Part shown: one piece after another, positions 46,546 to 56,700 of the stretch
How the letters are laid out: the number at the start of each line of letters is the position of its first letter
Position numbering within the stretch: the first letter of the stretch is position 1
Translations under genes and position numbers: made by a program
The notes under the pieces: generated by a model
Told to the model about the DNA's origin: nothing
Seen by the model: only the letters and a program-made list of their open reading frames with translations
Databases searched by the model: none
Source of the DNA: Paenibacillus oryzisoli
Lineage (GTDB): Bacteria; Bacillota; Bacilli; Paenibacillales; NBRC-103111
Length of the DNA: 64,000 bases
Direction of reading: 5' to 3'
Assembly: GCF_001653565.1 (NCBI RefSeq)
Contig: NZ_LYPB01000069.1
Span: forward strand, 404,194-468,193

Positions 46546-47406
46546 TCAACCCTTAATCGCACCAAGCATCATGCCTTTTGTAAAGTATTTCTGAATAAAC
46601 GGGTATACAATAATCATCGGCGCACTCGCAAAAATGACAACTGCCATCTGCAGCGTAGCGGAAGGCAATGTGACCTCTGGATTTTCAAAAGCTTGATTGG
46701 ATTGCATCAAGATGGATCTGACAACGATCTGGAGCGGTTGAAGCTTAATCGGTGTCACATATAGAATCGCCTGGAAAAACTCATTCCAATGCCCGACCAT
46801 GTAAAAGAGACTCACCGTCATAATAACTGGCATGGATAGTGGAACAATAATTTGCATTAAAATCCGTAGCTCTTTAGCGCCATCTATACTGGCAGACTCC
46901 AGTAGCTCCTCTGGCAAGCTTTCAATAAAACTTTTTACGATTAATACATTAAAACTCCAAATTGCTCCTGGGATAATCATGGCCCATATGCTGTTCAGCA
47001 ACCCCAAATATTTAACCGTCAAGTAGGATGGAATGATCCCTCCACTAAACAGCATAGTGAAGACAATCATCAACAAGAAAAAACTACGACCAGGAAGCTT
47101 TTTTCTACTTAATGGATAAGCCAGCAGTATCGTTAGTATCATATTAACAATCGTGCCTACGACGGTAATAAACAGCGTTACTCGAAACGCATCCGGTATA
47201 CGTGGCATCGAGAATAGCTCTTTATACGCTGCAAAAGTAATTGATTTTGGTATAATGACAAACCCGCCATTCCTCAATAACTCAGAAAAAGGTGTGAGTG
47301 AAACCGAGAACACATACAATAATGGGAATAAAGCAGTAATGCCGACAGCGATCAGAAAACAGAAGACGAAGCCGTCAAAAATTCGATCTCCTTTCCCCCT
47401 TACCAT
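46546..47406 (-). CDS. ABC sugar importer permease, LplC/YtcP type
   Basis: This 286-residue permease has six membrane segments, an EAA loop EELLESASIDGAKELRILMQ near 165-185 and the usual ending KGMMLGAIKG. It overlaps the upstream LplB-type permease by 7 nt, with GAAGGT before the ATG at 47406. It forms a heterodimer with that permease in the importer controlled by the 48438-48490 promoter. Confidence 0.92.
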   Translation of the reverse strand: MVRGKGDRIFDGFVFCFLIAVGITALFPLLYVFSVSLTPFSELLRNGGFVIIPKSITFAAYKELFSMPRIPDAFRVTLFITVVGTIVNMILTILLAYPLSRKKLPGRSFFLLMIVFTMLFSGGIIPSYLTVKYLGLLNSIWAMIIPGAIWSFNVLIVKSFIESLPEELLESASIDGAKELRILMQIIVPLSMPVIMTVSLFYMVGHWNEFFQAILYVTPIKLQPLQIVVRSILMQSNQAFENPEVTLPSATLQMAVVIFASAPMIIVYPFIQKYFTKGMMLGAIKG

Positions 47407-48362
47407 ATACCTTCACCCCACCTTTTCGCGATTCGATTAGAAAGTAAAACCAAGATACAGCCAATAATCGATTTAAATAAGCCAACGGATGCGGCTAAAC
47501 TAAAATTCAACTGTTCAAGACCTGTCCGGAACACCCATGTATCAATGATATCTCCTACGGAATACACATAACTGTTATACAGGACATAGATTTGTTCAAA
47601 TCCTGCATCCATAATACTCCCAAGTCTTAAGATTAAAAGGATCGTGATGATCGATCGTAAATTAGGAAGCGTCACATGCCAAATGAGGCGAATTCGTTTG
47701 CACCCATCCATTGTTGCTGCTTCATATAGGGAGGGATCGATTCCTGCGATTGCGGCCAGATAAATGATTGCTCCCCAGCCCATGTTTTGCCAGATGTCCG
47801 AACTAACCAATATGCTTCTGAACCAACTCTCCGATGTCAGGAATGGAATGGCTTTACCGCCGGCTTCAACAATCCATCGATTGAACAAGCCGCTATCCTG
47901 TGATAATAATGCGATTAATATCCCATAAATAATTACCCACGATAAAAAGTGCGGCATATAGCTCAAGGTTTGGATAAACCTTTTGAACCACGAAACCCTG
48001 CATTCGTTAAGCAGTATCGCCAGAATAATGGGCGGAATCATGCCAAATATAAGTTTATACAAACTAATTAAAAGCGTGTTCGTCAGCAGTTGCGAAAAAT
48101 AGGGTGAACTGACAAAAACCTCAAAATACTTATACCAGGGATCCGCCCAAGGGCTGCTCAGAATACCTTTGGTAATGTTGTACTCTTTGAATGCCACGAT
48201 AATCCCGAACATGGGCAGATACTTAAATATCAAGTAGTAGAGGATGCCAGGAGAAAGCATCGCATATAAAGCTCTATACTTCCATATTTTGAGCACAAAT
48301 TTACTCCTTACAAACTTCCGATGAACCACCTTAGACCGTTGTACTGCCAAGTCTTCCTGCAT
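47400..48362 (-). CDS. ABC sugar importer permease, LplB type
   Basis: This 320-residue permease has a basic N-terminal cytoplasmic stretch (about 1-40) and six membrane segments. The EAA loop reads YEAATMDGCKRIRLIWHVTLP. It is the first gene of the permease/permease/binding protein/oxidoreductase operon. The ATG at 48362 has GGAGGG 8 nt upstream; the ATG at 48392 would add 10 residues that include this ribosome site. The promoter with the shared TACAT/TGTATA operator lies 76 nt upstream. No ATPase gene is nearby. Confidence 0.91.
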   Translation of the reverse strand: MQEDLAVQRSKVVHRKFVRSKFVLKIWKYRALYAMLSPGILYYLIFKYLPMFGIIVAFKEYNITKGILSSPWADPWYKYFEVFVSSPYFSQLLTNTLLISLYKLIFGMIPPIILAILLNECRVSWFKRFIQTLSYMPHFLSWVIIYGILIALLSQDSGLFNRWIVEAGGKAIPFLTSESWFRSILVSSDIWQNMGWGAIIYLAAIAGIDPSLYEAATMDGCKRIRLIWHVTLPNLRSIITILLILRLGSIMDAGFEQIYVLYNSYVYSVGDIIDTWVFRTGLEQLNFSLAASVGLFKSIIGCILVLLSNRIAKRWGEGIW

Positions 48363-48437
48363 CTCCGATTCCCTCCATGTGAGGACTTTCAAGCCTCAGA
48401 TTCCCTAGTAAACCGCTTTCATTTACTTTCTACATGT

Positions 48438-48490
48438 ATTATATCGCCCCTGTCATATAGACAGATATACATAAAAAGTTCAATTATGTA
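48438..48490 (-). promoter_or_regulatory. Promoter with shared activator site, copy C (importer/oxidoreductase operon)
   Basis: On the minus strand: TACAT (48486-48490), 14 nt, TGTATA (48466-48471), 22 nt, then a perfect -10 TATAAT (48438-48443). There is no normal -35; TGTATA sits where an activator touching RNA polymerase would bind. The same TGTATA-22-nt-minus-10 geometry occurs at 60025-60078 and 62238-62291. Confidence 0.7.
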
Positions 48491-48550
48491 ATGGATTTTG
48501 TCTAGATTTCAAAGGAAAGACCATCAGGCATAATTGCACTGATGGTCTAT

Positions 48551-50344
48551 TTACATGTTGCGTATTCCCGACATTTCAACCTCGTGATCATCATTCATAA
48601 CGGGCAGATCGATACGGACAATCGTCCCTCGATGTATACGACTTACAATATGCAGACCGTATTGATTACCGAAATAAATCTGAATCCGTTCATGCACATT
48701 CATGATGCCGATACTGTTAAACCCGTCTCTCAACTTCCTTTCACTACTGGAAATCAACAGCTTTCTATACTGCTCCTTCTCCATGCCGATTCCGTTATCT
48801 ATCACGTATATTCTCATTGTGTTTTTGATCAACCTACCTCGTATTTCGATTGTGCCGGAGCTTTTCTTTGAAAGCAAGCCATGAAAGATAGCATTCTCGA
48901 CAATAGGCTGCAGAGTAAGCTTAAGCACTTTGCATCTCATTAATTCCGGACTAATATCAAAATGGCAGGTGAATGAATCGCCATATCTTGTTTTTTGGAT
49001 ATAGATATAGCTGTTCAGAGCTTCGATTTCTTCTTCGAGCGCAATATACTCATACCTTTTGTCAAAGCTGTACGACAACAGATTGACAAGTGAGCGAATC
49101 GTATCCCGGACTTCCGTATTCCGCCCCTGTTTCGCCAAACTCCCGATCCCAGCTAATGTGTTATATAAAAAATGGGGACCAATCTGGCTTTGCAGCATTT
49201 TTAATTCATAGGCTTGTTTCTGCACCTCAACTTCTCTGATTTCACGAATTAGGCCATTAATCCGGTCCATCATGGAGTTATAGCTCATGGCAAGCTGTCC
49301 GATTTCATCTTCACGCTCCATTTCAATATTGGATAATCGTCCATATTTGGTGACAGTATTCATTTTAAGGACGAGCTTCCGTATGGGATTCGTAAAATAA
49401 TAGGAGATCAGAAAGGAGCCGAACAAAAAAACGATAATCCAAAGCAAAGCAGTAAAGGCAAAATTGTGGTATAGCTTTGAAACATTTGCATTCAATATTT
49501 TTTCATTCATGAGCAAGGACACACGCCAGCCCAAATTATTTCCTTTCGAGTTCGCAACAATATAATACTGTGTTCCTAATTCAGTACTGTCTACACCATC
49601 GTTCATCTGCCCGATGCCTTTCATAAAATCACTCGTAATCACGGGTGGAAAAAAACCTTTCTCATAAGGCAGAAGTTCGCTCTGAGGATCAAAAACAATC
49701 GGCTCGTTTGCTAATGAACTCAATATGATCGACTGTTCACTGCTTGAAATCATGGGAATGATTTTCTGATTCAAATACTCGATGCTAATCTCGGCGATTG
49801 CTGATCCCAAATACTTGTTAGCCTTACTCCTTATTGGAAAAATAAAAGCGACCGTTCGATCCGATAAGGCTGTTTCATATGGTTCACTCCACCTTAATCC
49901 TTCAACCCCTTGACTCCCCATTTCATTTAATTTTGGCAGCATAGGATTGCCATAGATCTCATACAGGACTTGCTTGCTGCTCCAAACCATGCCATCTGAT
50001 CGCACCAAATAAAGTGTTTTAATAAGATGGCTGTTCAATTCGCCATAATGCTGCAAAATAGTTTGTGCTTCATTGGTTCCGTTTTCAATCAGATCTTTCT
50101 GCGCAGAAATAAGCAGCAAAATATTCGTAATGTTTTCCAGATACATATTCAAAAAAGTGTTTGTCCGCAAGACCGTGAGCTTGGAATCCTCAATCATTTT
50201 GTTTTCAAGGCTTTTTTTCGATATCCCGATGTTATTCCAAGAAATTGTCATAAATATGGTGACGGTCAGCACAAAAAGCAATAAAAACTGTTTGGTTGCC
50301 ATGCCGTAGTTTCTATAGCTTTTCACAAAAACCTTATTCTTCAT
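48551..50344 (-). CDS. YesM-like sensor histidine kinase
   Basis: This 597-residue membrane kinase has helices at about 20-38 and 295-318 around a Cache-like extracellular sensor. HAMP follows (about 318-370), then a His_kinase region with His391 in LQSQIGPHFLYNT. Here Gly replaces the usual Asn of QINPHF. The HATPase domain has LQPIVENAIFHG and VIDNGIGME. The ATG at 50344 is 8 nt after AAAAAGGA; the regulator stop (50350) lies just before it, so the two are coupled. Regulator-before-kinase is the reverse of the other two pairs. It probably senses products of the beta-helix enzymes and controls the operator found at three promoters. Confidence 0.92.
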   Translation of the reverse strand: MKNKVFVKSYRNYGMATKQFLLLFVLTVTIFMTISWNNIGISKKSLENKMIEDSKLTVLRTNTFLNMYLENITNILLLISAQKDLIENGTNEAQTILQHYGELNSHLIKTLYLVRSDGMVWSSKQVLYEIYGNPMLPKLNEMGSQGVEGLRWSEPYETALSDRTVAFIFPIRSKANKYLGSAIAEISIEYLNQKIIPMISSSEQSIILSSLANEPIVFDPQSELLPYEKGFFPPVITSDFMKGIGQMNDGVDSTELGTQYYIVANSKGNNLGWRVSLLMNEKILNANVSKLYHNFAFTALLWIIVFLFGSFLISYYFTNPIRKLVLKMNTVTKYGRLSNIEMEREDEIGQLAMSYNSMMDRINGLIREIREVEVQKQAYELKMLQSQIGPHFLYNTLAGIGSLAKQGRNTEVRDTIRSLVNLLSYSFDKRYEYIALEEEIEALNSYIYIQKTRYGDSFTCHFDISPELMRCKVLKLTLQPIVENAIFHGLLSKKSSGTIEIRGRLIKNTMRIYVIDNGIGMEKEQYRKLLISSSERKLRDGFNSIGIMNVHERIQIYFGNQYGLHIVSRIHRGTIVRIDLPVMNDDHEVEMSGIRNM

Positions 50345-50349
50345 CTGTA

Positions 50350-51888
50350 TCATCCTTTTTTAAACTCCAATGGCGTAACGCCCATCCAGTTGCGGAAGAC
50401 GATTGAGAAATATCTATAACTTGGAATCCCAACCTGTTCAGCTACTTCATATACTTTTAGATTCATATTTTTCAGAAGAAATGCTGCTTTTTCCATACGA
50501 AGCCGAGTAACGTAATCATTAAATGATTCTCCGACCTCTTCGCTAAATAAACGACTGAGATAAGGGGAGCTGAAGCCTACTTCTTCAGCTACAGAGGATA
50601 GACTGAGGGGCTGACTGATCTTCTCTCGTATGATCTTCATGACGAGGCGAATCTCTGGCCTATACCTGTTTTCTTTGCCGAAATTGATGTAGATATCTTG
50701 AATCAACGCTGCAATCATTTCATGTAGAGTCACAGTCTGGTAGGTATGCTGAGACAATATGACATCCTCATTCGAATCCCCAAGCTCTTCATTCCATAAC
50801 ACATGCCATTTATGGACTAACTTTTTGAGATCATTCGGAATAATGCGATGTTCCCTTGCCCAATCGAGAAAATCTCCTTCAATAAAAGTCGATAACCCCG
50901 CCTGATTCCAGATCACCTTTTTCATCTTCTCTTCAATCCCAGCCAGGGCCTTTGGTTCAATGGCATGTGTGCCTTCTGGTTTCCCCAAGAACACATGGTT
51001 ACTGTTGTTGTAGAAATAATCATTTTTCCACAAATTCATTTCTTGGAATGTTTGATTGAATTGTTCAGGATTTTCCACATCATCACTAATGGAAGCATAG
51101 ATATGAATGCATTCAGGCTTATGCAAGTGTATACTTTTCAGTCTGTGATGCATATCAGAAATGACCGCTTCAATCGTTTTCATGATGGAAATGCGATCTT
51201 TACTTGGATGACCAAAGTACGCAAAATGCTCTCCGATATCCACCGGCACCCAGGCAAAATCATGGTCATAGCTCCCTAATACATGCCGAACCTCACGGTC
51301 AACGAATAGCCAATCACCATGCTTGGCTTCCACATAAAACCGTACAATCTGGAGTGGAAACGCAATCGGAAGCCCATTATCTGCCAAGCTTTTATATAAG
51401 AGCTTCGTTGAATCATTGTGATTGTGATTCAGCAGTTGTCCAAGCAACTTGGATTGGTTCCACCTGTTTTCTTCCTGTTTCTTGGTACTGTAAGATTTTT
51501 CCTTTTCAATTGACCTTCTTGCCTCTACAAGTGCTTGTTCTATCTCGCTGTCATCCATCATGACTTTGACGACATATCCAATAGCCCCTAATTTTAAAGC
51601 CTCTCTTGCGTACTCGAAGTCACTATGGCAGCTAAGAATAACAACCTGAATCTGTGGGAACTCGTTCTTCAAGGTTCGAATTAATGCCAGTCCATTCATA
51701 ACTGGCATTGTAATGTCTGTTATAATCACATCGGGTACATACTTTCTGCAAAAGGCAAGCGCTTCTTCACCATTGCTAGCTTCGCCTACAAGTACGGATC
51801 CTCGAGATTCCCAATCAAACATTTGCAGTTCTTGGCGAATGAGAATTTCATCATCCACAATAAGTACGCTTAAAACATGATCATCCAT
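50350..51888 (-). CDS. YesN-like response regulator (REC + AraC helix-turn-helix)
   Basis: This 512-residue regulator has a receiver domain (about 1-125) with VDDE and phospho-acceptor Asp58 in IITDITMP. A linker region is followed by an AraC helix-turn-helix (about 410-512), with LSSVAEEVGFSSPYLSRLFSEEVG and a GVTPLEFKKG ending. The ATG at 51888 has GGAGA 7 nt upstream; the longer frame to 51951 overlaps the upstream terminator. It is the best candidate to bind the TACAT/TGTATA sites at 48438, 60025 and 62238, because it lies in the middle of those operons. That link is inference. Confidence 0.92.
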   Translation of the reverse strand: MDDHVLSVLIVDDEILIRQELQMFDWESRGSVLVGEASNGEEALAFCRKYVPDVIITDITMPVMNGLALIRTLKNEFPQIQVVILSCHSDFEYAREALKLGAIGYVVKVMMDDSEIEQALVEARRSIEKEKSYSTKKQEENRWNQSKLLGQLLNHNHNDSTKLLYKSLADNGLPIAFPLQIVRFYVEAKHGDWLFVDREVRHVLGSYDHDFAWVPVDIGEHFAYFGHPSKDRISIMKTIEAVISDMHHRLKSIHLHKPECIHIYASISDDVENPEQFNQTFQEMNLWKNDYFYNNSNHVFLGKPEGTHAIEPKALAGIEEKMKKVIWNQAGLSTFIEGDFLDWAREHRIIPNDLKKLVHKWHVLWNEELGDSNEDVILSQHTYQTVTLHEMIAALIQDIYINFGKENRYRPEIRLVMKIIREKISQPLSLSSVAEEVGFSSPYLSRLFSEEVGESFNDYVTRLRMEKAAFLLKNMNLKVYEVAEQVGIPSYRYFSIVFRNWMGVTPLEFKKG

Positions 51889-51917
51889 GCAAAGGTCTCC
51901 ATTCAGCGTGTTGATTG

Positions 51918-51949
51918 GAGAAAGCCCCAAATGATTTTGGGGCTTTCTC
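51918..51949 (-). terminator. Terminator after the cohesin-like/SLH gene
   Basis: A perfect 13-bp stem (51918-51930 with 51937-51949, GAGAAAGCCCCAA/TTGGGGCTTTCTC) has a 6-nt loop; the descending arm ends in CTTTCTCC. It lies 57 nt past the stop. Some readthrough into the regulator/kinase genes is possible, as I see no clear promoter after it. Confidence 0.8.
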
Positions 51950-52006
51950 ACTACAATGGTTATTCTTTAATTATAGAACCTGCCTACGGTCGGTGCAATG
52001 ACGAGA

Positions 52007-53692
52007 TCATTTTTGTATACTGGACAAAAGATTGAAAATCACTTGCGCGCTTTCAGCACGCGTCATCAGCGCTTGCGGCACGAATTGATTGTTGCTGCGT
52101 CCTTGAATCAAACCAACTTCTTGTGCAGCATGTACTGCATTTTGTGCCCACTCTTTAATTTGAGCTTGATCACTAAACGAATTGGTGTTTGTCACCGTTA
52201 CTTTTTCGCCATTTACATGCTCATAGGCACGAACAGTTATAACCGCCATTTCTTCGCGCGTAATAGGTTCGTCAGGTGCAAATGTATCTGAACTGCGTCC
52301 AAGCACGATACCCGCTTCACTTACTGCCGCGATTACCTGTGCATGCCAATCATCCGGATTTACATCCTTAAAGTGAGCACTTCCAATCGCTTTCAAACCT
52401 AAAGCTCTTGCAAGCAAAGCTACAAATTGCGCCCTTGTCACATTCCCCCCAGGATTGAACTCCGTATCTGTGACACCTTCAATAATATGTTTGGCTGCCA
52501 TTTCCTTAATTACACGGCTAGCCCATAAGGAGGAAGCTACATCTGAGAATGTTTTATCATAGGCCAGCACGGCATATGGACTGAAATGGGTGAGTTTTGC
52601 GGTCATACTACCATTCACCAATGTGCCCCCCATATATTGAATCGTTCCGTCTGGCGCAAAATAATACAAGCCTAAGAGATGAGAGTCCGTATTCGGATTC
52701 ACTTGAAATGAAAGGACCAACGGTTCCTTAAACGTTATGATAGGTATGCGCGTTCCATCTGTTGTTACAACATGTAAGCCAAAATTATACACTTGACTTG
52801 CCGTAACGACACGGGTAGAACCGTCTGTTGCTCCTTGAATAAATTTAGCAATATCATCCTGAGTGGCAATGATTGCCGAGAAGCTAAGTTGTGCACCGTC
52901 AACTTGTTTGCCAGCGAGAGCTCCCTGCATATATTTGAGGGCTTCCTTGGGAATTTCAATTGTAAAATCTTTCTGCACAATTTGAAGACTGTTCTCTCCA
53001 ATCAGGTCAGTAAGACGGCTTGGCAGCAAGACCGTATTCTTGCCTTCTTCCATTTGGATGGTTATTTTCCCCTTAACGGCGGCAGGCAAATCATTTTCTA
53101 GAATAATCTGAGTTGTCGACGGTTTGGGAGTCGTTATTGGTGTGCTTGAAGTTGGAATAGACGATGAAGAATCAGTCGGTTCAATCCCAGGTATTCGTAC
53201 GCCGATACTGAATGCAGTCTGCATCTGCGTACTGGACTGAATCTGCTCCAAATTACCGTTTACAGCTGTAATGCCATGTAATTGTATCATCCCTGTTCCG
53301 CTCTTCAGCGCTTTAAAATGGATCTGACCTATAGCTTCGGTTTTGGTAATTTGAACTGGAGTCTTATTTAATATGTCATAGGTCAGACTCCCATTGGTTG
53401 TATCTACAATCGCCCCGCCAAAAGTTTCGTACGAGGGAGATAACACAAGACCATCTCCCTGTAAACTTAACTGGCTTGGATCATAATGCAGTGTAAACCC
53501 GACCCCATTCAAGTCGAGAATATTCTCTCCCTTGATGATGACCTTGATGGTATCGCCTACGTAATAGCTTGTTTGGTCTGTCGTTGCTACGATGGTACTG
53601 CTACTCAAAGCATGTGCTTTATGTGTATCCATCGCAGTTGCCGCAACGAATAGACATAGTAACGACAGAAGTATTGTTCGTACATTCCGCAT
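52007..53692 (-). CDS. Cell-wall-anchored cohesin-like protein with three SLH domains
   Basis: This 561-residue surface protein has a signal peptide (1-28, ending AHA) and a cohesin-like beta-sandwich (about 32-160). That domain opens TDQTSYYVGDTIKVIIKGEN, with LNGVGFTLHYDPSQL and a late GQIHFKALKSGTG strand. A Ser/Thr/Pro linker (about 170-190), an unassigned beta region (about 195-380) and three SLH domains follow (about 385-560: FSDVASSLWASRVIKEMA, FKDVNPDDWHAQVIAAV, FSDQAQIKEWAQNAV). The layout resembles anchoring scaffoldins that hold dockerin-bearing enzymes to the cell wall. AGGAG precedes the ATG at 53692. It is 20 nt after the 2068-residue enzyme gene, in one operon. Whether the cohesin-like domain really binds a dockerin is untested. 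Confidence 0.85.
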   Translation of the reverse strand: MRNVRTILLSLLCLFVAATAMDTHKAHALSSSTIVATTDQTSYYVGDTIKVIIKGENILDLNGVGFTLHYDPSQLSLQGDGLVLSPSYETFGGAIVDTTNGSLTYDILNKTPVQITKTEAIGQIHFKALKSGTGMIQLHGITAVNGNLEQIQSSTQMQTAFSIGVRIPGIEPTDSSSSIPTSSTPITTPKPSTTQIILENDLPAAVKGKITIQMEEGKNTVLLPSRLTDLIGENSLQIVQKDFTIEIPKEALKYMQGALAGKQVDGAQLSFSAIIATQDDIAKFIQGATDGSTRVVTASQVYNFGLHVVTTDGTRIPIITFKEPLVLSFQVNPNTDSHLLGLYYFAPDGTIQYMGGTLVNGSMTAKLTHFSPYAVLAYDKTFSDVASSLWASRVIKEMAAKHIIEGVTDTEFNPGGNVTRAQFVALLARALGLKAIGSAHFKDVNPDDWHAQVIAAVSEAGIVLGRSSDTFAPDEPITREEMAVITVRAYEHVNGEKVTVTNTNSFSDQAQIKEWAQNAVHAAQEVGLIQGRSNNQFVPQALMTRAESAQVIFNLLSSIQK

Positions 53693-53712
53693 CGTGCTCT
53701 CTCTCCTTTTGG

Positions 53713-56700
53713 TTACGGATGACTTCTCAGTAGGTTAAGCTGTTTATACACATAGACCATATCCACGATGTCGATCTTTCCGTCCATATTCATGTCTAGT
53801 CTTGGATCAAAATTGTTATCGCTGCTAGTCAGTCTCGAATGATTGGCGATATAGCCTAGCACCTTTACATAGGCTTGTTCGTTCATCATAGCAACGCCGT
53901 CAATATTGGAATTCGCCAGGATCATGTTGTCCTGATAATCATTTTGAGCGAACGTAAAGCTGCCGTCTTTATTCGATATCAAACTTTCTTTGCGAACTAT
54001 AAATGGCACCTTGCCTGCTGCCTGTTTGCTTTTAAATCTAATTTTCAGGAGTTCGACGGAAATGCCAGGCTGCGGGTTGATCTGTTCACTTAAGTGAAAT
54101 TGAATGGAAATAATACCGCTCGAACTATACACATTTGTATAGACCGATGCCGTAACGCCAAGATTAGCCAACTGACTGCTCAGCATAATGTCTGCTGTCC
54201 CCACGTCCAATAAGCTATTATCGTAGGAGATGCTGAAGTTCCCGCCCCATACAGCAGCGGACGACAGTAAACTTAATGTTGTTTCTTCCCCTGCTTCCAT
54301 CATCTTGGCTTTATTGTCAAAAGAGGTATACAGTGAATTCGCTGCACTCACATTCAACTTCGTTGTTGTGGTCAAGCTCTCCGTTGACCAATTGCCAGCT
54401 GCGTCTCCAGCTGTAACCTTAAATTTGTAGGAAGTATTCGCTGAAAGGCCTGTTACATCAAGCTGATATACATTTCCTCCAACGGTTTGCAGCAAGGCCC
54501 CATCTTGATAGATTTTATAATTGGTTACACCAACAAGATCGGTTGCAGGCAGCCAGTTTAAAGTAACGCTATTGTAGGTAGCATTGCTGACGGTCATTTG
54601 ACCTCCTCCCGGCCATGAAGGCGGCTGCATATCAACTTGCGGGGTTGCCGGCAAGTAAAATCGGATTGCATCGGCAATGATATTGCCATAGCTTGCTTTA
54701 TCGGTTAACTCCACATACCCGGAAGTTCCCGGAACGAAGTGATGCTTGCCAAGCAAGATCCAGTTGCCTCCTGGAACAACCCTTTGATCAACCGTGTACA
54801 GCTTGCTGCCTCCACTATAGAAAACCGTAAATTGGGCTGCACTCGGACGATTGCTGGTGCCATCCGGAAGCCAATAATACACGTCATAATCGCCCTCTGT
54901 AGTAATCGTTGGCGTCCATTTGAATTTATGTGTGCCAGTGCCGTCCCCCGGAATGGTGCTATAGCTGGCACCGTATTTGTTAGGTTGGGCTGTTCCAAGG
55001 TTCCATGTTCCTGTTCCTGTAGATACCGCATTCACATTGTCCACGATAATTTCTACTGGTTCGGTGACAGCTGGAGTCGTCGGTTCCTCTGGTGTCACGG
55101 GCGGTGTGCTGTTAGGAAGAGCAAATTTGATGGCGTCGCCAATCACATAACCGCTTGCATTATCATTAAGCTCCACATAACCGCTCGTCCCTTCATCAAA
55201 GAAGAAGCTTCCGAATCCAACCCACTTACCACCTGGTACAGTTTGATCCACATAAAACACTTGGTTGTCACCGCTATAATTAATGGTAAATGGCGCCGCA
55301 TTCGCTCTGTTGCTGCTACCGTCAGGAAGCCAGTAGTAGACATCGTAATTACCGCTCACTGGTAAATACGGTCTCCAGCTTAATTTGTTTGCCCCAGCTC
55401 CATTAGTGGCATTCACATAACCAGTCGAATAATAGTTGGGGTTAAAGCTGGATTGCGTCCATTTCCCAGTTGCCAGCGCATCGCTATCATCCATGATCAT
55501 ACTTCTCATGACAAATTTGACCGCGTCACCAACAATGTTGCCTGTCACGTTGTCAGAAATTTCAACATACCCTGTGGTGCCGCGCACCAACGAATATATG
55601 CCAAGCGAAACCCACTGCCCGCCGGGTTTACTCTCATCCACCGATACGGCTTTGCCTACTTTGCCGTCATAAACCGTAAATGCCACGTTTTTCGCCATAC
55701 TACTATTTCCGTCAGGCAACCAATAGTACGCCTCATATTCGCCGGATGCCTCAATATTCGGCCTCCATCTCATCTTATTGGCACCTGCTCCGCCTCCAGC
55801 CACAATGGCATAATCTGATCCATATTTGTTGGCATTGATCGAGGCTGTGCTCCAGGTTCCCGTGAATTCCGCACTTCCATTATCGATGGTGATCTCCATT
55901 GCCGGCTTCACAGGTGCAGGTGGAACAACCGGAGGTGGCGTTGTTGGAGGTACAACAATCGGAAGATCAATTGGATACGCAACAAGTTCAAAAGCAAACC
56001 CTTTCGCCGTATCCAGGTTAATAGAGATATGCTGACCGTTCACCTGGACAGGTATTTCTTCCAGTCTTGCTCCGTTCGTCGCCAGCTTGTAAGCCTTGAA
56101 TTGCGTTGGATCCAGTGTTGTTGTCATACCGAACTGGGCTGTACCAAATTTAGTTAATGTGGGTCTGCTCCCTTTGCTGAATAGGACTTCCCCATTGGTT
56201 AATTGAGTAAGGCTTTCACCCGTACTTGCCGCATCTGTTGTATGCGTTACTAAAATTCTGCTGCTCTGATCTAGTCGTTTACTTTCCAAGGATGACGCCA
56301 TAAACGTGCCTTTGTCCACACTGCCTTGGAAGGAGGCTGACGCTTTATCATATATGAAATTGTGATGATTGAGTGTTCCCGCTGCTGCCACCAAATAAGG
56401 TGTATTCACGGTATATACATCTGTCCCAATGTCGAAGATCAGCTCACCGGTATCGGAAATCAACTTATTCTGGTCTAAATAGGCAAGCTGCATATCCTTA
56501 ATGTCTCTATCTTCGTTTCCAAGTGAGCCGATGAAAACCTGAGCCGCTTCTTTCAATGTCATCGTGGAAGTGATATTCAGTTTATTTTGCGCTGGTATAT
56601 TCCCACTGGCAATTTGAGCTGGAGTCAGATCTGGGGTCACCTTATAGATGGTAAGCGGTTCTCCTGGTTTGTCGGCATAAACCGTCTGCGTATTATATAA

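Noticed and set aside
48404..48421. cre-like sequence before the LplB-type permease
   Set aside because: It keeps CG and the right half but misses two fixed positions on the left, so it is too weak to list.
54739..55365. 208-codon plus-strand open frame inside the 2068-residue protein gene
   Set aside because: It lies antisense to the golvesin repeats, has no ribosome site and the product is low in recognisable motifs; it is a shadow of repeated coding sequence.
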